A DNA stretch of 64,000 bases from contig NC_020813.1 of NCBI RefSeq assembly GCF_000348725.1, positions 558,001-622,000 on the forward strand, given 5' to 3'. This DNA is from Pseudobdellovibrio exovorus JSS (GTDB lineage: Bacteria; Bdellovibrionota; Bdellovibrionia; Bdellovibrionales; Bdellovibrionaceae). The notes beneath the pieces were generated by a model. That model saw only the letters and a list, made by a program, of their open reading frames with translations, was not told where the DNA came from and made no database searches. The translations under genes were made by a program, and so were the position numbers. The stretch's first letter is position 1; each line of letters opens with the position of its first letter. Below, piece after piece: positions 59,075-64,000 of this stretch.

Positions 59075-59698
59075 TTAGTGCGCTCTATTGGGGGAACCAC
59101 TGTGATATTCAATTTCCACAGGAGTTGACGTTAAATATTTCCGTGGTGTTGTTGAGAAACTTTTGCTTTTAACTTTCCTATTAGTTTTCTTGCTAGAGTT
59201 TTTTGGAGGAATCTCCAGATGTTCTCGTGGCGTTTCTTGGGACAGGGCTTCTGTTCCTAGGACTTTCTTCGAACTTTTCGGCCAAGATGTATTTTCGCTG
59301 CGATTTAATACGGTTCCCCAGTAAGGCCCACCATGAAGCATGATATTGCGGGATAGAGGTTGAGGGACTAAAACTGCATATTGATGGGGATTCAGTGGCG
59401 CCTGAAGAATTTTTATTCGTGAGGCTAGAAGTTCTACTTTATCTTCTTGTTGTCCATACAAATCAATTAATCCAAAGGCTCCAATCAGGGAAGCTAAGCT
59501 GTCGATATTTTCAAGCTGCAGTGGCAGTAAAGCATATCCTAAAGGAATCATTGTATCTGCCAGTAAGGGTTCTTCACTGTCTGATACTTTGTTGGAAAGG
59601 GCTGTCTTTTTTTGTAAGATAACAAATAAGATAGTCAGAATCAGCATGCCTCCCCAAAGCCATCTATTTTGAGAAGAAAAGAAGAGATCTTTTATCAT
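59075..59698 (-). CDS. cpaB: CpaB/RcpC-like Tad assembly protein (probable)
   Basis: The ~207-residue protein has an N-terminal membrane helix (WLWGGMLILTILFVILQKKT). Its domain includes PLGYALLPLQLENIDSLASL, VELLASRIKILQA and PHQYAVLVPQPL, the weak pattern of CpaB/RcpC after the SAF domain. The C-terminal half is basic and Ser-rich (NSSKKTNRKVKSKSFSTTPR). The frame opens at 59761 (TTG), but ATG 59698 gives MIKDLFFSSQNRW before the helix and is preferred. It overlaps the prepilin-like gene by 35 bases. Assignment rests on pattern and context. Confidence 0.65.
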   Translation of the reverse strand: MIKDLFFSSQNRWLWGGMLILTILFVILQKKTALSNKVSDSEEPLLADTMIPLGYALLPLQLENIDSLASLIGAFGLIDLYGQQEDKVELLASRIKILQAPLNPHQYAVLVPQPLSRNIMLHGGPYWGTVLNRSENTSWPKSSKKVLGTEALSQETPREHLEIPPKNSSKKTNRKVKSKSFSTTPRKYLTSTPVEIEYHSGSPNRAH

Positions 59699-59867
59699 TT
59701 TCTGATTCGCTCCATGTTTGGCTGAAGTGATACTTCTTACTTTGTTGGCGGTGGTGTTCAATCAATTTTGCAAATATAATTAATAATCCAGCGATAGCAA
59801 CGGATAGGAATAAAGACTCAATTAAAATCAGTCCTTTGTTGTTTTGTAGAATATTTTTATTTTCCAC
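59664..59867 (-). CDS. Small prepilin-like protein
   Basis: The 67-residue product reads NNKGLILIESLFLSVAIAGL near its N-terminus, with Gly before the hydrophobic segment and Glu at +5 (G|LILIE), as in type IV/Tad prepilins cut by prepilin peptidase. It starts at GTG with GGAGGA six bases upstream, a strong site for such a short gene. The tail is polar (SENDKRSLLFFSK). It overlaps both neighbours (the TadE-like gene by 40 bases and CpaB-like by 35). Likely a minor pilin. Confidence 0.72.
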   Translation of the reverse strand: MENKNILQNNKGLILIESLFLSVAIAGLLIIFAKLIEHHRQQSKKYHFSQTWSESENDKRSLLFFSK

Positions 59868-60304
59868 GTATTGTCCTCCAACTTAAAATAGGCTCCGCAA
59901 AGAGTTTCTGTATTCATTCTAAAGGCCAACTTCAATTGGTGCTTAAGAGGATTTAAACGTTCATATTTCGGATAGGAAATCAGCTCTGTGGATGTAGATA
60001 AACTTTGTAGCTTTATTTTTAATTGATGGCTGAGATGGCGGCTTCTTTGGTTGAATAGACGTGGATTGTCGATGTGCTTTAAAAGTCTTTTCTGAACAGA
60101 GTGACTTTCCCGCAAGCAAGTAAAACGAAGCCAAGAGGCTTTGTTAAATGTTGACGCCCAATTGAAACTGTAATGCAGAAGCAGGATAACAATCGGAAAG
60201 ATAGAAATAAAAGAAACTAGAGCAAAACCATGATCGGATTTAGATGTTTTTTTCAAAGGGCTGCTTAGATATTTTTTTAAGGAGTTCCATGTGAAGTCGT
60301 CCAT
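59828..60304 (-). CDS. TadE/TadG-like pilus protein
   Basis: The 158-residue protein has a prepilin-type segment SDHGFALVSFISIFPIVILL after a basic leader, then a periplasmic part with two cysteines (FTCLRES and ETLCGAYFKL). This matches TadE/TadF-like pseudopilins in plan. The assumed ATG start overlaps tadE by 65 bases; a TTG near 60255 would give a shorter leader and less overlap. Position between tadE and the prepilin-like gene supports the role. Confidence 0.6.
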   Translation of the reverse strand: MDDFTWNSLKKYLSSPLKKTSKSDHGFALVSFISIFPIVILLLHYSFNWASTFNKASWLRFTCLRESHSVQKRLLKHIDNPRLFNQRSRHLSHQLKIKLQSLSTSTELISYPKYERLNPLKHQLKLAFRMNTETLCGAYFKLEDNTWKIKIFYKTTKD

Positions 60305-60593
60305 GAATGTGAGATCTCATTTGTATTTGAATACTTAAGTATTCAGATGTTTCTTCAACACTGAACTGAGGACTATATAATTTGAGTGTCCGTAACCGAC
60401 CTTGAAGTTGTTGGTGGCAAGTGGAATCCTCTGCGGACAGTTGGCAGAGCAGATAGTCTTCGCTCCACTCACTGATGAGCATTTGATGTGTGAAGTAGAT
60501 CAAACCACCCAGTAACGTCGCGATACCGATGAGGCTCACAGGCAAACACAGCAAAGCTTCGATAAAAGCCTGTCCGCGTGAGCCCCAATTCAA
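60240..60593 (-). CDS. tadE: TadE-like pseudopilin
   Basis: The 117-residue protein starts MNWGSRGQAFIEALLCLPVS, with the prepilin pattern G|QAFIE and a hydrophobic stretch, as in TadE pseudopilins cleaved like Flp pilin. The rest is a short periplasmic domain with cysteines in LLCQLSAEDSTCHQQL. It starts at the end of flp with a four-base overlap. Function in Tad biogenesis is inferred from family. Confidence 0.75.
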   Translation of the reverse strand: MNWGSRGQAFIEALLCLPVSLIGIATLLGGLIYFTHQMLISEWSEDYLLCQLSAEDSTCHQQLQGRLRTLKLYSPQFSVEETSEYLSIQIQMRSHIHGRLHMELLKKISKQPFEKNI

Positions 60594-60862
60594 CGGGACC
60601 CTTTTAAAAAATCAGATAGATCTTTTTTGTTAAGATTCTTTTGATCCGCATTCAGAACTTTTATTGGGGTAGAAGACTTGGCTCCTAAGGCACGGTTGAT
60701 GTTTTCATACTGTGCGCCAATATTATAACCGACAACACGAATAATACCGATACTTCCAGCGGCAATAAGAGCGACAAGAATCATGTACTCAATCATTCCC
60801 TGACCACGACTATTTTTTAAAGAGAGCTTTTTTTGCACAGACTTTTGCATAGACGACCTCAC
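60590..60862 (-). CDS. flp: Flp-type pilin
   Basis: The 90-residue protein has a basic leader and RGQGMIEYMILVALIAAGSI, the Flp signature: cleavage after Gly, Glu at +5 and Tyr next to it. The C-terminal ~40 residues are polar (SDFLKGSR), longer than the shortest Flp pilins. ATG at 60862 or 60850 may be used; GAGG is near the second. It is the main pilin candidate of the cluster. Confidence 0.9.
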   Translation of the reverse strand: MRSSMQKSVQKKLSLKNSRGQGMIEYMILVALIAAGSIGIIRVVGYNIGAQYENINRALGAKSSTPIKVLNADQKNLNKKDLSDFLKGSR

Positions 60863-60944
60863 TCCGGCTTTTGTTTCATAATCGAAACCAAGCTAGAAAT
60901 TAAGTGAAGTGCCATTTGGGAAGGATAAAGTTCAGAAAGCGGAA

Positions 60945-61367
60945 CTATTTTTTCTTAGCGGATTTTTTTACAGCTTTTTTGTCAGCAGGAGCAGCCTTTT
61001 TTGCTGGAGCCGCTTTTTTCGCTACAGCAACAACTGCTTTTTTAGCAGGGGCTGCTGGAGCTGCCTTTTTGCTTTCGTCTGCTTTTTTTACCGGAGCTTG
61101 TTTTTTTAAAGTAGGAGCTTTTCCTGAAACGGCAGCGGCCGCTGCTGCGGCTTCTTGTTTTTCAGTTTTGCGCTTAGCTTTGCGTTCGTTCACGATGCGC
61201 TCAAGAATTTCGTAAGCTTCTTTTTGTAGATCATTTTCGTAGATAAAACGATAAAAGCCTTCAATTTCAGGGCTTTGGCGGAACTTTTTGACTGATGTCG
61301 GGATGCTTTCAGATTGAACAAAATCAATTGAATTACCATCTTTAGAAAGTTTAACTTTATCTGCCAT
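60945..61367 (-). CDS. Protein with a globular N-terminus and a lysine/alanine-rich histone-like tail
   Basis: Residues 1-65 form a charged domain (VKLSKDGNSIDFVQSESIPT, then SPEIEGFYRFIYENDLQKEA) of unknown family. From ~80 the protein is nearly all Ala and Lys (AAPAKKAAPADKKAVKKSAK), like an H1 tail. A run of eight Ala precedes it. The tail could bind DNA or RNA. A GGAGGC ribosome-binding site precedes the ATG. It is not part of the Tad operon by function. Two other proteins in this window carry similar tails. Confidence 0.75.
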   Translation of the reverse strand: MADKVKLSKDGNSIDFVQSESIPTSVKKFRQSPEIEGFYRFIYENDLQKEAYEILERIVNERKAKRKTEKQEAAAAAAAVSGKAPTLKKQAPVKKADESKKAAPAAPAKKAVVAVAKKAAPAKKAAPADKKAVKKSAKKK

Positions 61368-61489
61368 AAGGCCTCCTAAAATAGCTACTGAGACTCCGTA
61401 ATGATATAATCCAGCTCTAGACGGGGGTCAAGGTGGAAACCTATCTTTAAGTCGTTGATTTTCTTTAAGTTTCAGACCATTTTAGGGGG

Positions 61490-62326
61490 ATGCTTCTATT
61501 AAAGGGTAAACCGGTTGCGGAACAAATCTATCACGATATCCGCCAAAGATCGCAAGCTTTGGTGAAAGCGCCACATTTGGCGGTCATCTTGGTTGGAAAT
61601 GACCCTGCAAGCGAAGTGTATGTTGGTATCAAGGAAAAAACTTGTATCGATATAGGGTTTAAGTCGTCGCTATATAAATTGGCTGCAAATATTACAGAAC
61701 ATGAACTTGCAAAAAAAATTCATGAACTCAATACCGATACTGCGGTAGATGCGATACTTTTACAGTTACCATTACCTGCCCATTTGAACGCTAGAAAGCT
61801 GACGAATTTAATTGCGGTTCAAAAGGATGCGGATGGCCTGACAGCGCAGTCGTTGGGGTTATTAGTTTCAGCGCAAGCACAAGTGGCATCATGCACTCCA
61901 TCGGGCATTATGGCGATGTTACGTTACTATCAACTATCCGTTGCGGGTAAAAAAGTTTTAGTTATTGGGCGCAGTTTAATTGTAGGAATGCCGTTATTTC
62001 ATCTTTTGAATCAATCCAATGCCACGGTGACTTTGGCTCATTCAAAAACGACAGGCTTAAAAGATCTTGTTAAAGATTTCGACTTTGTATTTGTGGCCGC
62101 TGGTCAGCCTCACTTTCTAAAGGCCACTGATTTTAAAAAGAACGCTGTGGTGATTGACGTGGGAATGCATCGCAAAACTGAAGGATTGATCGGAGACGTA
62201 GATCCTGATGGCGCTGAAGGGCACTTGTCCGCTATGACACCTGTACCGGGCGGAGTCGGACCTATGACGATTGTAATGTTGATGTATAATACTTTGATTT
62301 TGTCAGAAAAGAATCGAGCGAAATGA
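61490..62326 (+). CDS. folD: FolD, methylene-THF dehydrogenase/cyclohydrolase
   Basis: The 278-residue bifunctional enzyme interconverts 5,10-methylene-, methenyl- and 10-formyl-tetrahydrofolate with NADP. YVGIKEKTCIDIGF carries the catalytic Lys, AILLQLPLPAHL and KDADGLTAQSLGLL are family motifs, and VIGRSLIVGMPLFHLL is the dinucleotide site (usually GRSxxVGxP). The C-terminal TPVPGGVGPMTIVMLMYNT is diagnostic. It overlaps the Rieske gene by four bases. Confidence 0.97.
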   Translation: MLLLKGKPVAEQIYHDIRQRSQALVKAPHLAVILVGNDPASEVYVGIKEKTCIDIGFKSSLYKLAANITEHELAKKIHELNTDTAVDAILLQLPLPAHLNARKLTNLIAVQKDADGLTAQSLGLLVSAQAQVASCTPSGIMAMLRYYQLSVAGKKVLVIGRSLIVGMPLFHLLNQSNATVTLAHSKTTGLKDLVKDFDFVFVAAGQPHFLKATDFKKNAVVIDVGMHRKTEGLIGDVDPDGAEGHLSAMTPVPGGVGPMTIVMLMYNTLILSEKNRAK

Positions 62327-63360
62327 CTGAGTTACTAAAGAATCATTGGTACATGGCTTTACCTTCAAAGGATTTGAAAAAATCTCAGATGAAGCCGTTG
62401 GAAATCATGGGCGAACCTATCTTGTTTATCAGAACTTCAAGCGGTGAAGTTCAAGCCATTCGCGATATTTGCCCTCATCGTGGTATTCCCTTTCGTCACG
62501 GCCGTATGGTCGGCGATTTGGTTGAGTGCCCTTACCATGGTTGGAAGTTTGATGGTGGTGGTGTCTGCCGTGAGATTCCGTCTTTGACCTCAACACAGAA
62601 ATTAGATTGCACAAAAATCAAAGTGAAATCTTATAAAATTCAAGAGCGCTATAATGCCATCTGGATTTTTATCGGAGACCAACAGTTTGATCAACAGCAC
62701 TGCCCACAGCCTCCTGTTTTTGAAGGATTCCCTTTAGATGTAAAGCCTAACTTAATTGATATTGTCGAATTCCCTTGTCATATCGATCATGCCGTTATCG
62801 GCTTAATGGACCCTGCACATGGTCCTTATGTACATAAAAGCTGGTTCTGGAGAAGTTCAAAATCCAGTTATGAAAAACACAAAAACTTCGGGCCGGTTGA
62901 GTATGGCTTTCGCATGAAACGTCACGAGCCATCTAAAAACTCTAAAGCCTATAAAATATTAGGTGGCGAGCCTACAACGGAAATTACGTTTCGCTTGCCA
63001 GGCACTCGTGTAGAGCATGTTCAAGTTGGCGACAAAAGCTTCATCGCTGTCACAGCGTTGATGCCACTTAGCGAATCGCGCACGCAGGTCATCCAGATGG
63101 CTTACTGGAATATCCCATGGCTATCACTGGCGAAACCATTTATCTGGAGATTCTCGAAAGTTTTCTTGGGACAGGATTTGGATGCGGTGACCAAACAGCA
63201 AGAGGGTTTAAAGTACGATCCAAGTTTGATGCTAATTAACGATGCGGATACGCAAGCGAAGTGGTATTACTCTTTAAAAAAAGAGTGGGCTGACTCTGCA
63301 AATGAATCGCGTGATTTTAAAAATCCGGTGAAGGATGTCACGCTTTCTTGGCGCAGCTAA
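62323..63360 (+). CDS. Rieske non-heme iron oxygenase, alpha-subunit type
   Basis: The 345-residue protein has a Rieske [2Fe-2S] motif, C50-PH52 (ICPHRGIPFRHGR) and C69-PYH72 (ECPYHGWKFDGG). After it comes the mononuclear iron motif DHAVIGLMDPAHGPYVH (Asp and two His). Such enzymes hydroxylate or demethylate aromatic or lipid-like substrates and need an external reductase, not seen here. The substrate is unknown. It is translationally coupled to folD (ATGA). Confidence 0.9.
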   Translation: MTELLKNHWYMALPSKDLKKSQMKPLEIMGEPILFIRTSSGEVQAIRDICPHRGIPFRHGRMVGDLVECPYHGWKFDGGGVCREIPSLTSTQKLDCTKIKVKSYKIQERYNAIWIFIGDQQFDQQHCPQPPVFEGFPLDVKPNLIDIVEFPCHIDHAVIGLMDPAHGPYVHKSWFWRSSKSSYEKHKNFGPVEYGFRMKRHEPSKNSKAYKILGGEPTTEITFRLPGTRVEHVQVGDKSFIAVTALMPLSESRTQVIQMAYWNIPWLSLAKPFIWRFSKVFLGQDLDAVTKQQEGLKYDPSLMLINDADTQAKWYYSLKKEWADSANESRDFKNPVKDVTLSWRS

Positions 63361-63402
63361 ATGAGCATCTGTATTTACAGTCACTACTAGTAATGAGTTT
63401 AT

Positions 63403-64000
63403 ATGAAAAATTGGAAAATTAAAAAAGGGCACGACTTTCGTATTCGCAATCGTCATCCATGGGTCTTTTCGAATGAACTCTTGGACAGCCCTAAAGGAAT
63501 TTTACCCGGTGAACCTATCGAGTTAACCGATATGCAAGGTCACTTCTTAGCGCGAGGTTATGGTAATCCTCATTCGTTGATTTCGTTTCGTGCGATGAGC
63601 TTTTCAACAAAAGAAAATTTTGACATGACGGCTGAGTTCTTAACAGAGCGTCTTTTGCAGGCGTGGCGATTTCGCCATCGCTCGGGATTTAGAAAAAGTT
63701 TCCGACTTTGCTACTCAGAAGCGGATCAGATGGCAGGCCTTATTATGGACCGCTATGTTTTTTCTAAAGAAGGTCAAGCTTATCAGGTGTTTTCATTCCA
63801 GCTTCTGACTTCAGGGATGGATCGCGCTTTTAAAAAAGACGATACATGGCAGATCATTGTGCAGTCCTTAGTGCAAAGAGCACAAGAAGAAGGCCTCAGT
63901 TCGATGGATTGGGAGCATACACTAATCCTACAGAAAAATGACGTCAGCATTCGTAAGTTAGAAGGTTTAGAGGTTGAAGAGCCGCAGATATTACGTGCGG
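63403..64000 (+). CDS. RlmI-like 23S rRNA cytosine methyltransferase (3' end outside window)
   Basis: The frame is open to the window edge (199 codons). NRHPWVFSNELLDSPKGILP is the PUA-domain start of the RlmI/RlmK-type family. GHFLARGYGNPHSLISFRAM and YSEADQMAGLIMDRYVF match the conserved middle. The SAM-binding domain lies beyond the window. Family members methylate C1962 of 23S rRNA; the exact target is inferred. Confidence 0.88.
   Translation, partial: MKNWKIKKGHDFRIRNRHPWVFSNELLDSPKGILPGEPIELTDMQGHFLARGYGNPHSLISFRAMSFSTKENFDMTAEFLTERLLQAWRFRHRSGFRKSFRLCYSEADQMAGLIMDRYVFSKEGQAYQVFSFQLLTSGMDRAFKKDDTWQIIVQSLVQRAQEEGLSSMDWEHTLILQKNDVSIRKLEGLEVEEPQILRA

Noticed and set aside
60880-60930. TGGCAC on the minus strand upstream of flp, considered as a sigma-54 promoter
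   Set aside because: The -12 part reads TTAAT instead of TTGC, so the invariant GC is missing.
60904-61215. 103-codon hydrophobic Phe/Ala-rich frame on the + strand
   Set aside because: Mirror of the Lys/Ala tail gene on the other strand; composition follows from that repeat.
1-64000. tRNA, rRNA, CRISPR, prophage or insertion sequence
   Set aside because: No cloverleaf-like segment, spaced direct repeats, transposase or integrase pattern was noticed by reading; a tRNAscan run would settle the tRNA question.

Overview
The window is a gene-dense stretch of a moderately low-GC Gram-negative chromosome. It has outer-membrane and periplasmic proteins, a complete flagellar export operon, Tad-type pilus genes and menaquinone synthesis. 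Gene order and content (fliLMNOPQR-flhBAFG-fliA, lysine-rich tails on RpoH and other proteins, split Tad genes, many short secreted proteins of unknown function) fit a Bdellovibrio-like predatory bacterium (Bdellovibrionota). That assignment comes from gene content only; there is no rRNA in the window.

Layout. 1-6.0 kb: flagellar late genes (flgJ-like with a degenerate M23 tail, flgM, flgN, flgK, flgL), an acyltransferase, then csrA-fliW behind a near-consensus sigma-28 promoter. 6-10 kb: a single-chain ABCC-type exporter. 10-15.8 kb: rmuC, a menaquinone operon menA-menC-menE with a ferredoxin-like gene, and an MBL hydrolase. 16-24.6 kb: a class A PBP, two DUF507 genes, a GroES domain carrying a histone-H1-like tail, a putative outer-membrane barrel, an RlpA-like protein, a secreted coiled-coil protein and rpsD.

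24.6-31.9 kb: a structured intergenic region, then a tight four-gene operon of iron-type binding protein, PepSY membrane protein, GCS2-type ligase and MurF-like ligase. It is followed by a class II amidotransferase gene interrupted by a -1 frameshift at the heptamer T TTA AAA, by kamA and by an EamA transporter. The four-gene operon is the best candidate here for an undescribed system, perhaps a metal-chelating or amide-linked metabolite with its uptake proteins, but that function is inference.

32-37.2 kb: PcrA/UvrD helicase, a SPOR protein, an inositol-monophosphatase-family enzyme and a CBS-domain protein whose leader has two CsrA-like sites. 37.4-48.2 kb: the flagellar export and switch operon fliL to fliA, behind a textbook sigma-54 promoter. 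48.2-51.5 kb: an rpoH-like sigma factor with a lysine-rich N-terminal extension, a small PHA-granule-family protein and aspS.

51.5-60.9 kb: Tad pilus genes in two blocks (TadA ATPase and secretin; then CpaB-like, prepilin-like, two TadE-like proteins and Flp pilin) around a response-regulator/kinase, a Gly-Met/Gln-rich secreted protein and an amidohydrolase. 60.9-64 kb: another lysine/alanine-tailed protein, folD, a Rieske oxygenase and the start of an RlmI-like methyltransferase.

Several starts were moved from the longest reading frame to an internal codon with a better ribosome-binding site or family-like N-terminus; the entries say where. No tRNA, rRNA, CRISPR array, insertion sequence or prophage was seen.
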